Assembly (NCBI GenBank): GCA_903927615.1
Contig: CAIYNU010000030.1
Location: forward strand, 1 to 35,256
Source of the DNA: an uncultured Rhodospirillales bacterium
Lineage (GTDB): Bacteria; Pseudomonadota; Alphaproteobacteria; Azospirillales; Azospirillaceae
Direction of reading: 5' to 3'
Length of the DNA: 35,256 bases
The translations under genes and the position numbers were made by a program. Shown piece after piece: positions 8,231-16,859 of this stretch. A model generated the notes under the pieces. That model worked only from the letters and a program-made list of their open reading frames with translations, ran no database searches and was not told where the DNA came from. How positions within the stretch are numbered: the first letter of the stretch is position 1; each line of letters opens with the position of its first letter.

Positions 8231-8286
8231 GGAACCCTCCCGATCATTGAGCCAGCCTCCGACGTTGCGGGGCCGGCTGCTTCATG

Positions 8287-8312
8287 CTGTGTGTTATGGC
8301 TGTGTGTTATGG
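8287..8312. repeat. 13-bp tandem duplication at the 3' end of the GDPD gene
   Basis: CTGTGTGTTATGG occurs at 8287-8299 and again immediately at 8300-8312 with no mismatch. The stop codon of the GDPD gene (TAA, 8296-8294) is created by the junction frame of the second copy. Because 13 is not a multiple of three, removing one copy shifts the frame and moves the stop to 8229-8227. Confidence 0.85.
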
Positions 8313-9202
8313 CCGTGGCCGCCGCACGATGTCACCATCGAACCATATATGAAGTTATTTTCCCCAAGACGAATCTTAGTGGCCATACCCATCGCCTTTG
8401 CCATTTCGGCATCGGGGCGGTCGGTTATGACGGCCGACACGCCCCAACGGCACAATTGTGCCGCCCGGTCCGGATCATTGACGGTGTAGGCCAGTACCGG
8501 CCGATCGTCGGTGGCCAACGCGGTCACGGTCTCGGGGGAGAGCACCAAGCGGTGGTCGACGATAACGGCGGCGGCATCGACCCGGCTGGCGTCTGCCTGC
8601 CATTCCGGGCGAATCTGGTCCAGCAGCAGGCCCCGCGGCCAATCCGGCGCGATTCGGGCCGCGGCTTCAAGCGCGCTTGGGGCAAAACTGGAGATCAACG
8701 GGGGGGGGTGGTTGGCGCCTGGGCCGCCGGGTTGCCACAGGGCCCGGGCCACCGTCAGTGCGACCTCGGCCACGGTCGCGGCGTCTTCGGGTGTGCCCTT
8801 CAGTTCAAGGTTAACCCCGACATCGTACTCCAGCGCGGCTTCCAGGAAGTCGGCCAGGGCTGGAACCGGTTCGCCTGCGAAGGCGGGGTCGAACGTCTCG
8901 CCGGCATCGAGTCGGCGCACGTCCGCCCACAGTGCTGCGGCAATCGATCCGCGGCCGTTGGTGGTTCGCTCCAAGGTCGAGTCGTGTAGCAGCACCGGCA
9001 CCCCGTCCGCGGTCAGTCTGACATCCACTTCCACCCAGGCCCGCACGGATGACGCTCCGGTCGTCCATGGGTCGCCGGATAACCCGGTTTCACAGGGCGC
9101 GCGCGCCGCCGCGGCCAGTTTCAACCCGGCCAGGGTGTTTTCTGGGGCTGAAGCCCGGGCGCAACGATGGCCAATGATGTGAGGCAGGGCGATCAGGGAC
9201 AT
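8294..9202 (-). CDS. ugpQ: glycerophosphodiester phosphodiesterase (GDPD/UgpQ family)
   Basis: The protein has 302 residues and a GDPD TIM barrel, which hydrolyses glycerophosphodiesters to glycerol 3-phosphate and an alcohol. It has the catalytic GHR (11-13), APENT (19-23), the metal-binding E58/D60 in WVEVDV, the second catalytic histidine HD (73-74) with ERTTNGRG, NLELKG, and the closing VLAYTVND and GVSAVITDRP. About twenty extra residues sit between APENT and WVEVDV (roughly 33-52). No signal peptide is seen, so it is probably cytoplasmic. The last ~30 residues run past the domain and end in a tandem duplication. The ATG at 9202 has only a weak ribosome-binding site. It heads a minus-strand pair with the flavoprotein gene. 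Gene symbol by family only. Confidence 0.85.
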   Translation of the reverse strand: MSLIALPHIIGHRCARASAPENTLAGLKLAAAARAPCETGLSGDPWTTGASSVRAWVEVDVRLTADGVPVLLHDSTLERTTNGRGSIAAALWADVRRLDAGETFDPAFAGEPVPALADFLEAALEYDVGVNLELKGTPEDAATVAEVALTVARALWQPGGPGANHPPPLISSFAPSALEAAARIAPDWPRGLLLDQIRPEWQADASRVDAAAVIVDHRLVLSPETVTALATDDRPVLAYTVNDPDRAAQLCRWGVSAVITDRPDAEMAKAMGMATKIRLGENNFIYGSMVTSCGGHGHNTQP

Positions 9203-9333
9203 GGAACAGGGCAGCAGCCAAGCAGACGATTTATGCCGTCTTCAGTACAGGGTTGCAGTCGGTCCCGCCATAGGCAAATTGAGCGCGGGGCGGCAAGTCG
9301 GCCGGTGTTTATGCCGGATAACGCCGGGGGCGT

Positions 9334-9364
9334 TTGCGGTACGATCAGGATGCACTATAGTGCA
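9334..9364 (+). promoter_or_regulatory. promoter with overlapping 14-bp palindrome
   Basis: TTGCGG (9334-9339), a 16-base spacer and TATAGT (9356-9361) form a sigma70-type promoter. The -10 box lies inside a perfect palindrome, TGCACTATAGTGCA (9351-9364), as expected for a repressor operator. It points to the gene at 9464. Confidence 0.5.
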
Positions 9365-9463
9365 AAGGGGTACGGCGCTCGGCTGTGCAGAGTGGTGGCC
9401 AGCGATGGGGCCACGATATGGGGCGTTCCGAAGGGGCGGCTTTCCTAGGGGGTCAGGAACACG

Positions 9464-9838
9464 ATGTCGTGGTTGGGAAAGATGATCGGGGGCAATGGGG
9501 CGGCGGCAACGGAGGTTGGCCGGGGCGGTAGCCTCGTGGCCGGGGCAAAGCTGATCATCGGCCGGCAGGAATATGGGCTTGCCGAGTTGGGAGTCAGGAC
9601 GTTCCGCATTCACCCCTATAGCGGCGAGTTGATCTGGAAGCAGAACTTTTCTTTCAATCTGGTTATTACGGTCGATAAAGAAGAGCATACCGGTGCGGGC
9701 TTTGGAGTGGTGCGGGAGCTGTCCGATAAGCGGGGTTTGGTTGCCCAGTTCGCACCGCCGCAGCCGGTCTTCGACAAAAAGCTGATGGAATTTCTGGCCC
9801 AACGCAGACTGGCGCAGAAGACGGTGAAACGGCGGTAG
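9464..9838 (+). CDS. short PilZ-like protein of unknown role
   Basis: The protein has 124 residues and no signal peptide or membrane segment. The central pattern ([46 protein letters not shown]) resembles the beta-barrel of small alphaproteobacterial PilZ-like proteins. The canonical c-di-GMP-binding RxxxR and DxSxxG motifs are not clearly present, so ligand binding is doubtful. The ATG at 9464 has AGGAA upstream at good spacing, and a promoter with an embedded palindrome lies about 100 bases upstream. It precedes rpmI-rplT but has its own promoter. The PilZ link is a resemblance by eye, not a firm assignment. Confidence 0.55.
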   Translation: MSWLGKMIGGNGAAATEVGRGGSLVAGAKLIIGRQEYGLAELGVRTFRIHPYSGELIWKQNFSFNLVITVDKEEHTGAGFGVVRELSDKRGLVAQFAPPQPVFDKKLMEFLAQRRLAQKTVKRR

Positions 9839-9864
9839 ACTCGGGCGCGAGGTATCGTTGACGC

Positions 9865-9893
9865 TTGCGTCGACGCCAGGCTCTGCGTATAAG
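9865..9893 (+). promoter_or_regulatory. promoter of rpmI-rplT
   Basis: TTGCGT (9865-9870), a 17-base spacer and TATAAG (9888-9893) make the best sigma70-like match in the window. It leaves an untranslated leader of roughly 85 bases before the rpmI ATG, room for translational feedback of the ribosomal-protein type, though no specific leader fold was identified. Confidence 0.6.
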
Positions 9894-9986
9894 ACGCCCT
9901 CTTCACGAGCGGCGAGGCCGGGTCGGTGGACCCCTAGGGCATGCCCAACCGCTCGGATCGGCAACCCTCAGCCCAAGGAACCGAAA

Positions 9987-10187
9987 ATGCCCAAGCTGAA
10001 AACCAAAAGCGGCGCTAAAAAGCGCTTCAAAGTGACTGCCAGCGGACACGTCAAAGCCCAGGCCGCCGGCAAGCGCCACGGCATGGTCAAGCGCACCCAA
10101 AAGATGAAGCGGAATGCCCGCGGTAATATGGTGCTGTGCGATTCCGACGCGCGGATCGTCCTTAAAAACTTCCTGCGCAACGCATAA
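9987..10187 (+). CDS. rpmI: 50S ribosomal protein L35
   Basis: The protein has 66 residues, highly basic, with the family start [14 protein letters not shown] and the central [13 protein letters not shown]35 is a late-assembling protein of the large subunit. The ATG at 9987 follows AAGGAACCGAAA; upstream in-frame codons belong to the leader and promoter. rplT follows after 15 bases. infC, which often precedes rpmI, is not in the window. Confidence 0.96.
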   Translation: MPKLKTKSGAKKRFKVTASGHVKAQAAGKRHGMVKRTQKMKRNARGNMVLCDSDARIVLKNFLRNA

Positions 10188-10202
10188 TCGGGAGAGCGCA
10201 CA

Positions 10203-10559
10203 ATGGCACGTGTCAAACGGGGTGTTACCACCCACGCCCGCCACCGTAAAATTCTTAAGCTTGCCAAGGGTTTTCGCGGTCGTAACAGCACCAACTTCCG
10301 CATTGCCATCGAGAAGGTCGAAAAGGCGCTTCGTTACGCCTATCGTGACCGTCGCAATCGCAAGCGTGATTTCCGCGGCTTGTGGATTCAACGCATCAAT
10401 GCCGGCGCCCGCCTGCATGGCGTCACTTATTCCAAGTTTATCCACGGTCTGAAGCGGGCCGGGATCGACCTGGACCGCAAAGTGCTTGCGGATATTGCTG
10501 CGCGGGACCCGCTGGCGTTTGCCGAGTTGGTCAAACAGAGTCAGGCGGCGCTCGCCTGA
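10203..10559 (+). CDS. rplT: 50S ribosomal protein L20
   Basis: The protein has 118 residues, the standard L20 length, starting [20 protein letters not shown] and containing the [11 protein letters not shown] helix and the C-terminal [13 protein letters not shown]20 binds 23S rRNA early in assembly, and in some bacteria represses its own operon. A GGGAGAG site precedes the ATG. Two tandem hairpins separate it from pheS. Confidence 0.97.
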   Translation: MARVKRGVTTHARHRKILKLAKGFRGRNSTNFRIAIEKVEKALRYAYRDRRNRKRDFRGLWIQRINAGARLHGVTYSKFIHGLKRAGIDLDRKVLADIAARDPLAFAELVKQSQAALA

Positions 10560-10572
10560 ACGGCTAAAGACC

Positions 10573-10623
10573 GGTCAGGGCGCGTTGGCCCCCTGACCTG
10601 TTGCCGGGGCCGGATGGCCCCGG
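10573..10623 (+). terminator. tandem hairpins between rplT and pheS
   Basis: Two perfect stems follow the rplT stop: GGTCAGGG/CCCTGACC (10573-10598) and CCGGGGCC/GGCCCCGG (10604-10623, 4-base loop), the second followed by TCTTT. They could terminate or attenuate transcription into pheS-pheT. No leader peptide rich in Phe codons was found between them and pheS. Confidence 0.5.
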
Positions 10624-10643
10624 TCTTTCCCGGGACGGGATCC

Positions 10644-11714
10644 ATGGTTGATACCCTGAAAGCCGAAACGTTGCAGGCGATCGAGGCTGCCGCCGACCCG
10701 GCCGGCCTCGAAGAGGTGAGGGTTGCGGTCCTCGGCAAGAAAGGCCGGGTCACCGGCCTGATGAAGGACCTCGGCGGTCTCGATCCTGAGGAACGCAAGG
10801 CCCGCGGGGCGGCGCTCAATCGGTTGAAGGAAGAGATCACCGCGGCGCTGGACGCCCGTAAGGCGGAGTTGCAGGGCGGTGCGTTGGCCGCCCGGCTGGA
10901 AAGCGAGCGGCTTGATGTGACCCTGCCGGTCCGGCCGGCCTCCGAGGGGCGAATTCATCCGATCAGCCAGACCATCGATGAAATCACTGCGATTTTCGCC
11001 GATATGGGCTTCGTTGTGGCCGAAGGGCCGGACATTGAAAGCGACTTTTATAATTTTACCGCCCTGAACATCCCGCCCGAGCACCCGGCGCGGCAGATGC
11101 ACGATACCTTTTACCTCCCGGATGCGCCCGACGGCGGCCGACGGGTGCTGCGGACTCACACGTCGCCGGTGCAAATTCGGACCATGCGCTCGGTCAAGCC
11201 GCCGATTCGCATCATCGCGCCGGGCCGGACCTACCGCTCGGACTACGACATGACCCACACGCCGATGTTCCATCAGGTCGAGGCGCTGGTGGTGGACGAA
11301 GCGACTCACATGGGGCATCTCAAGGGCTGCATCATCGAGTTCTGCCGGGCGTTCTTCGACATTGACGATTTGCCGGTGCGCTTCCGCCCCAGCTTTTTCC
11401 CGTTTACCGAGCCGTCGGCGGAGGTGGACATCGGCTGTATGCGCTCGGGCGGTGAACTCAAGATCGGCGCCTATGGCGACTGGCTGGAAATCATGGGTTG
11501 TGGCATGGTCCACCCTAAAGTGCTGGACAATTGCGGGATCGATCCGTCCCGTTACCAGGGCTTTGCCTTCGGCATGGGGATCGAGCGGATCGCCATGTTG
11601 AAATACGGCATCCCCGATTTGCGGACCTTCTTCGAGGCCGATCTGCGCTGGCTGAAGCATTACGGCTTCGTGCCGCTGGACCAGCCGTCGCTGGCGGTGG
11701 GACTTTCCCGGTAA
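10644..11714 (+). CDS. pheS: phenylalanyl-tRNA synthetase alpha subunit
   Basis: The protein has 356 residues, normal for PheS. It forms the alpha2-beta2 enzyme with PheT and holds the catalytic core charging tRNA-Phe. The N-terminal coiled coil (about 1-85) is followed by the class II core (100-345), with [13 protein letters not shown], the [11 protein letters not shown] motif, motif 2 around [12 protein letters not shown] and motif 3 in [14 protein letters not shown]. The ATG at 10644 was chosen over the in-frame one at 10614 because the latter lies inside the second hairpin and its extra residues are not family-like. pheT starts 36 bases after its stop. Confidence 0.96.
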   Translation: MVDTLKAETLQAIEAAADPAGLEEVRVAVLGKKGRVTGLMKDLGGLDPEERKARGAALNRLKEEITAALDARKAELQGGALAARLESERLDVTLPVRPASEGRIHPISQTIDEITAIFADMGFVVAEGPDIESDFYNFTALNIPPEHPARQMHDTFYLPDAPDGGRRVLRTHTSPVQIRTMRSVKPPIRIIAPGRTYRSDYDMTHTPMFHQVEALVVDEATHMGHLKGCIIEFCRAFFDIDDLPVRFRPSFFPFTEPSAEVDIGCMRSGGELKIGAYGDWLEIMGCGMVHPKVLDNCGIDPSRYQGFAFGMGIERIAMLKYGIPDLRTFFEADLRWLKHYGFVPLDQPSLAVGLSR

Positions 11715-11750
11715 CACAAGGCCGTCGTGTCGTGTCGAGGACCTTCGAGA

Positions 11751-14162
11751 ATGAAATTCACCCTGTCCTGGCTCAAAGATCATCTGGAGACCGACGCCGG
11801 TGTCGACCGCCTTACGGCGAGTCTGACCGCGCTTGGGCTTGAGGTCGAGCGAATCACCGACCGCGCCAAGGCGCTGGCGCCATTCACCGTGGCCCATGTG
11901 CTCAAGGCCGAGCGGCACCCGAACGCCGACAAGCTCCAGGTCTGCACCGTCGACACTGGACATGGTCCGGTTCAGGTGGTGTGCGGCGCACCCAATGCCC
12001 GGACCGGTCTCAAGGTGGTGTTCGCGCCGGTGGGGACCCACATTCCGGGCAGCGATCTGGTGCTGAAGAAGGGGGTGATTCGAGGCGTCGACTCCGATGG
12101 CATGCTGGTGTCGGAACGCGAGTTGGGCCTGTCGGACGAACATACCGGAATCATCGAATTGCCCGACGACGCCCCGGTGGGGGCGTCCTTTGCCCGCCTG
12201 CGCGGTCTGGATGATCCGGTGATCGAGATTGGTCTGACCCCGGACCGGGCCGATTGCGCCGGCGTGCGCGGTATCGCCCGTGACCTGGCGGCCGCCGGGC
12301 TTGGCCGGTTGAAGCCGCTGACCGGCGGCCATTTGGACCAGGCGCCCGTCACCGGCTACGGTCCCAGCCCGATCGGCGTGGACATCGTCGCCCCGGCCGG
12401 GGCTTGCCCGCTGTTCGTCGGCCGCACCATCAGGGGGGTGCGGAACGGCGAAAGTCCGCGTTGGCTCCAGGATAAGCTGCGGGCGGTGGGCCTGCGACCG
12501 ATTTCGGCACTGGTGGACGTGACCAATTACCTGACGCTGGATGTGGCCCGGCCCCTTCATGTATTCGACGCCGACACTCTGGCGGGTGGCATCGTGGTGC
12601 GCCTGGCCCAGGCCGACGAGACCCTCAAGGCCCTGAACGGCAAAGAGTATCGACTCGACGAGGCCATGACCGTGATCGCCGACCACGACGGCGTGCTGGG
12701 CCTGGCCGGCGTCATCGGCGGTGAGGCTTCGGGGTGTACCGAGGAGACGGTGAACGTCTTTATCGAGTGTGCGCTGTTCGACCCGGTGCGGACCGCCGCC
12801 ACCGGCCGCAAGCTGGGCATCGACTCGGATGCCCGCTATCGATTCGAGCGGGGGGTCGATCCCGGCGCGGTGTTTGCGGGTCTGGAGCGCGTGACCAGGC
12901 TGATTCTCGAGATGTGCGGTGGGACGCCGTCCGAACGGGTGGTGGCCGGTGCCGAGCCCGATTGGCGGCGCACCCTGACGCTCAGGCCGGCCCGTGTCCA
13001 TCACCTGGGCGGCGTTGATGTGCCGGTGGCGGAGCAGGAACGGATTTTGACCGCTTTGGGATTTGCCCCCGGTTTGGGGGTCGACGGGCTGCTGTCGGTG
13101 GGCGTGCCGAGTTGGCGGGGCGACGTCGAGGGCGAAGCGGATCTGGTCGAAGAGGTTCTGCGCGTCCACGGTTACGACAACATTCCGGCGGTGCCGATCG
13201 CCCGGCCCCACGCGGTGACGCGGCCGGCGTTGTCGCCCCGCCAACGCCGGGCCGGTCAGGTTCGCCGGGTGTTGGCGGGGCGCGGTCTCGATGAGGCGGT
13301 GACGTGGTCGTTTCTGTCCTCGGCGGTGGCGGGTTTGTTCGGCGAGCCGTCGTCCGCCTTGCGTCTGGTCAACCCCATCAGCACCGACCTGGACGTGATG
13401 CGGCCGTCGCTGTTGCCCAACTTGATTCAGGCGGCCGGCCGCAACGCCGACCGCGGTTGGCCCGATGTCGGGCTGTTCGAAGTCGGACCGGCTTACCGGG
13501 ATGCAACGCCCGACGGCCAGGACTTGGTTGCCGCCGGGATTCGCGCCGGTGCCATGGTGCCGCGCCATTGGGCGGCGGCCACCCGGCCGGTGGATGTGTT
13601 CGACGCCAAGGCCGACGCGCTGGCTGCCTTGGAAGCGGCGGGAGCCCCGGTCGGCAGCCTCCAGGTGACCACCGACGCTCCGGTCTGGTACCATCCCGGG
13701 CGCTCCGGCGTGCTGCGGCTGGGGGCTATCGCCCTTGGTCGCTTCGGCGAGTTGCATCCGGGGGTGCTCGACCGGTTGGGGGTCAAGGGGCCGGTGGTCG
13801 GCTTCGAACTGGTTCTTGATGCCGTGGCGCTGCCCAAGAAAAAGGCCGGGACCGCACGGCCGTATCTCAAGCTGTCGCCGCTCCAGCCGATTCGGCGCGA
13901 CTTCGCCTTTGTGGTTGATCAGGGCGTCGAGGCCGATCGTCTGGTCCGCGCCGTCCGGGGCGCCGACAAGGCCCTGGTTCGTGACGTGGCGGTGTTCGAC
14001 CGCTATCAGGGGCCGGGGGTCGAGGCCGGCCGCAAGTCGTTGGCGCTTGCCGTCACGCTTCAGCCTCAAGAGCGGACCCTGACCGACGCCGAAATCGAAT
14101 CCGTGGCGGCAAAGATCGTCGCCGCGGTCGCCAAGGCAACCGGTGCGGTGCTGAGGGGGTAA
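11751..14162 (+). CDS. pheT: phenylalanyl-tRNA synthetase beta subunit
   Basis: The protein has 803 residues, full length for bacterial PheT. It starts MKFTLSWLKDHL and carries the EMAP/OB-type tRNA-binding domain (about 40-150, with VCGAPNARTGLKV), the B3/B4 editing domain (about 210-380), the B5 DNA-binding-like domain (about 400-475, YDNIPAVP), the catalytic-like core, and the C-terminal ferredoxin-fold anticodon-binding domain (about 710-803, LSPLQPIRRDFAFVVD). The editing domain removes mis-charged Tyr. The ATG at 11751 is the family start; the in-frame codon eight residues upstream is less likely. It shares an operon with pheS. Confidence 0.96.
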   Translation: MKFTLSWLKDHLETDAGVDRLTASLTALGLEVERITDRAKALAPFTVAHVLKAERHPNADKLQVCTVDTGHGPVQVVCGAPNARTGLKVVFAPVGTHIPGSDLVLKKGVIRGVDSDGMLVSERELGLSDEHTGIIELPDDAPVGASFARLRGLDDPVIEIGLTPDRADCAGVRGIARDLAAAGLGRLKPLTGGHLDQAPVTGYGPSPIGVDIVAPAGACPLFVGRTIRGVRNGESPRWLQDKLRAVGLRPISALVDVTNYLTLDVARPLHVFDADTLAGGIVVRLAQADETLKALNGKEYRLDEAMTVIADHDGVLGLAGVIGGEASGCTEETVNVFIECALFDPVRTAATGRKLGIDSDARYRFERGVDPGAVFAGLERVTRLILEMCGGTPSERVVAGAEPDWRRTLTLRPARVHHLGGVDVPVAEQERILTALGFAPGLGVDGLLSVGVPSWRGDVEGEADLVEEVLRVHGYDNIPAVPIARPHAVTRPALSPRQRRAGQVRRVLAGRGLDEAVTWSFLSSAVAGLFGEPSSALRLVNPISTDLDVMRPSLLPNLIQAAGRNADRGWPDVGLFEVGPAYRDATPDGQDLVAAGIRAGAMVPRHWAAATRPVDVFDAKADALAALEAAGAPVGSLQVTTDAPVWYHPGRSGVLRLGAIALGRFGELHPGVLDRLGVKGPVVGFELVLDAVALPKKKAGTARPYLKLSPLQPIRRDFAFVVDQGVEADRLVRAVRGADKALVRDVAVFDRYQGPGVEAGRKSLALAVTLQPQERTLTDAEIESVAAKIVAAVAKATGAVLRG

Positions 14163-14172
14163 GGTCGCCCAG

Positions 14173-14191
14173 GTCCGGCGCCTTGCCGGAC
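14173..14191 (+). terminator. hairpin behind pheT
   Basis: A perfect 7-bp stem GTCCGGC/GCCGGAC with a 5-base loop lies 11 bases after the pheT stop and just before the ribosome-binding site of the next gene. No T-run; it may be a weak terminator or a translational insulator. Confidence 0.4.
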
Positions 14192-14211
14192 GAATTGAGG
14201 AGCGAGGGGTG

Positions 14212-16821
14212 ATGGCGGTTCATGAGACAACAAATGGAGGGGATGGGTATCTGAGATTGAGGTTTTGTCCAGGCGCAGTAAAAACTCTTTTCAAAGGCCT
14301 GTTTGCCGGCTTGTTCCGACCGAATAGTAAAGTTCTATTTTATAGCGCCATTGTAACGATTAGTATTTTGTATGTCGTTCTGTGGGTGATGGTCGGGCCA
14401 TTATTTAAAATGGACGATGAGTTTTTCTGGAATTATGGATATTTAAGAGCTTTTGATCTTAGGATCGAAAATTTATTTCGGACTGGGGTCGATTATTCCC
14501 CCCGAGTGCAGGCGCTTTTGTTTTATCCGATATATTGGCTGCAAATAAAAATACCGATTTCAGATGCAGCCGGAATTATTCTTCATAATATTTATGAAAA
14601 TTTTTTGGCAATGAAGTATCTGGCAATTGTCTATGCCGGAATTGTGATTTTCACGTGCGGCTGGCTATTCTATCGGATCACCCATCATCTATGGATCAGT
14701 TTGATAGCGGTATGTTTTTTTGCGACCTCTCCGGATGTGGCGATCTGGGCCCCCCGATTGGATTCTAGAATCATTTGTTTAATCCCCTTTTTTATGGGCT
14801 TACACGTTTTGTTTGGCTCGTGGTGTCGCAAGGTGTCGATGGCACGGAGTTTATGGGCCGGAGTTTTGTTGGGATGCTCATTTATTGAGCAATATTCCGC
14901 AACCTATTTTACGGTTATTTTTCTCCCCATTTTCTTTGTCGCCTGGTTGATGGCGGCGCCGCGCCACTGGCCACGGATCGTGGCGTCGGGTTTGGTGCTG
15001 GCGCTGGGTTTGGGCATACCCTTAGGGGTGGTTCAGGCCATCGGGGTTGTTCTCCATCAAACCGACCCGAACGTGGTGCTGCCGCTCGACTCTTACATCA
15101 GCCAGTTCAGTCGGCACCAGAACCACGGGCCGTTGTCGGTGGACATGGTTTACCAACGGCTGCTGTCCTGGCAAAGCATGGTGCTGAACAGCGGGGGCGC
15201 TGTTCTGGTCTGTTTCGCCCTATCGGGCGCCGCGCTGATGCTCGTCGGCCGTGACCGGATCAAGACCGGTCCGTGCTGGAAGCGGCAAAGTCTGGTGGTG
15301 GCGGCTGTGGTCGGAGGGCCGCTCTTTTTTCTGGCGTCTTCAAGTCTCATCTTCTTGCGTCAAACCGTTGGCTTTCAACCGTTCTACTGTTTGTTCGCGG
15401 CGGTGGTCATTTGGGCGGTAGCGTCGCGGGTCAAGCCGATTTTTATCCAGGTCGCGGCCGGCCTGGGTTTGATGCTGTGGGCCGGCAGCCATCAAATCGC
15501 GACCACCGCGGAGATCTTTGGTGGCCACGCCGCAACGACTCAGGCCTTGCGCTGGCTTGATGATCAGCAGACCCGGGCAGCAGCACCGGCCCGCCCGGTC
15601 TATTGGGCGCAAGGATCAAGCTTTCGGGGCGGCGATTTGCTCCACTCGTGGTCCGATATCACCCGCCTTGAACCGGAGAGCTTCGTCCTGTTCGACGGGG
15701 CGAACCTGTCGGGGGCCAGTCAAATTGGCGATGAGAGTCCCGGCGGCGCGCTCCTGAGAGAGATCCAACCGCTATGGACCCGGGCGCATTTGGATCGCAG
15801 CGCGCTGACGGATGCCGAAAGCCTGATCAGTCCGGCGCGCTATGAGGTCACGTCGCTCAAGATCTATGGGGGCCACGATCTGTTGTCGCACATTCCGGAC
15901 CTTCATGTGGCGCGGGTGTCCTACCGCAGCGGGGAAAGCGGCCCGTTTATGCCGCTGTCGCCGGAGGCTGCGACGGACCTGTTTACCCGGAACGGCATCC
16001 GGCCCGGCGCAGCCGATCAACCGCTGGCGATGGAGATTGCCTTTGACCACCCTTATCCGTTGGCGTCCCTTCATTTCCAGGACTTCGCGTATGTTCACAC
16101 CAGTGGTTTTACCGTCGAACTGACGGTGGACGGGCGGACGGTGCGCTTGGATGGTTCAGACGTGAAACAGAACCATTGGGCGCCGATTCAGGGGGCGACG
16201 GACGCGAAATGGGCTGAACACAACGTATCCGCCGTCACGCTGATCGTCTCGGCGCAAGACAGCGTCATGGAACACTTTGTCACGCGAAAAGGAATCAAAG
16301 AGTTATCCTTTCCACCCTATCGGGTCGCCGATGTGGGTGGGGTGGCGGTTCCGCGCCTGGTCGGCGCGGCGGCGCCAGTCGACGTGGTTCGGATCGAGTG
16401 CAGTTCATTCCAAGGATTGGGCGAAGGGATAAAACCGTTCGATCAGGGCGTTACCCCTGATCTCGAATTTGCCTGGATGGCGAAGGCCGCGCCGCATCCG
16501 CTGTTCGAGTTTGAATTTTCGCGGGAGGTGCCGCTCTCCCGGTTAACGGTGGTTGATGCCGTCAATCGCCGGCTTGATGGCTTTGATCTTTTCGGCTGGG
16601 TCCAGGGTCGCTGGGTGCTTTTGGCCTCGCCGCGAGATCAGAAAGAAAATTCCGAAATCTTCGCAACCTTCCCGCGACAGGGTCTCAAGGCGATTCGGCT
16701 GACGAATTTTTCGGTGGCCCTGCCCCAGTCTCCGGGCGCCACGGTGGCCATCGACGAGATTGTGATTCCGGAGCAAAAGATTCTGGTCAAACGACCGGTG
16801 GGGAACTGCCAGCGCCGCTGA
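14212..16821 (+). CDS. large GT-C-like membrane protein with C-terminal beta domains
   Basis: The protein has 869 residues. About ten or more membrane helices fill residues 40-455, beginning LFYSAIVTISILYVVLW. The first loop carries an acidic DDEFFW (68-73), as in GT-C glycosyltransferases that use lipid-phosphate sugar donors, so an envelope glycosyltransferase is the best guess. Residues 470-869 are soluble and probably extracytoplasmic. Two segments (about 590-700 and 715-860) with alternating beta-strand patterns such as LHFQDFAYVHTSGFTVELTV look like carbohydrate-binding or discoidin-type sandwiches. Bases 14260-14940 are strikingly AT-rich compared with the rest of the gene. An AGGAG precedes a GTG (14209) and the adjacent ATG (14212); ATG was preferred. 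No close family was recognised. Confidence 0.7.
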   Translation: MAVHETTNGGDGYLRLRFCPGAVKTLFKGLFAGLFRPNSKVLFYSAIVTISILYVVLWVMVGPLFKMDDEFFWNYGYLRAFDLRIENLFRTGVDYSPRVQALLFYPIYWLQIKIPISDAAGIILHNIYENFLAMKYLAIVYAGIVIFTCGWLFYRITHHLWISLIAVCFFATSPDVAIWAPRLDSRIICLIPFFMGLHVLFGSWCRKVSMARSLWAGVLLGCSFIEQYSATYFTVIFLPIFFVAWLMAAPRHWPRIVASGLVLALGLGIPLGVVQAIGVVLHQTDPNVVLPLDSYISQFSRHQNHGPLSVDMVYQRLLSWQSMVLNSGGAVLVCFALSGAALMLVGRDRIKTGPCWKRQSLVVAAVVGGPLFFLASSSLIFLRQTVGFQPFYCLFAAVVIWAVASRVKPIFIQVAAGLGLMLWAGSHQIATTAEIFGGHAATTQALRWLDDQQTRAAAPARPVYWAQGSSFRGGDLLHSWSDITRLEPESFVLFDGANLSGASQIGDESPGGALLREIQPLWTRAHLDRSALTDAESLISPARYEVTSLKIYGGHDLLSHIPDLHVARVSYRSGESGPFMPLSPEAATDLFTRNGIRPGAADQPLAMEIAFDHPYPLASLHFQDFAYVHTSGFTVELTVDGRTVRLDGSDVKQNHWAPIQGATDAKWAEHNVSAVTLIVSAQDSVMEHFVTRKGIKELSFPPYRVADVGGVAVPRLVGAAAPVDVVRIECSSFQGLGEGIKPFDQGVTPDLEFAWMAKAAPHPLFEFEFSREVPLSRLTVVDAVNRRLDGFDLFGWVQGRWVLLASPRDQKENSEIFATFPRQGLKAIRLTNFSVALPQSPGATVAIDEIVIPEQKILVKRPVGNCQRR

Positions 16822-16859
16822 GGGCAGGGCGCCTCCGTTTGTATTGAAAGGAAAAATAA

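Noticed and set aside
10575-14069. A ~1160-codon open frame on the minus strand opposite pheS/pheT.
   Set aside because: It is the complement of two certain genes. The product is rich in Arg, Gln, His, Gly and Pro, without domains, as expected for antisense frames in GC-rich DNA.
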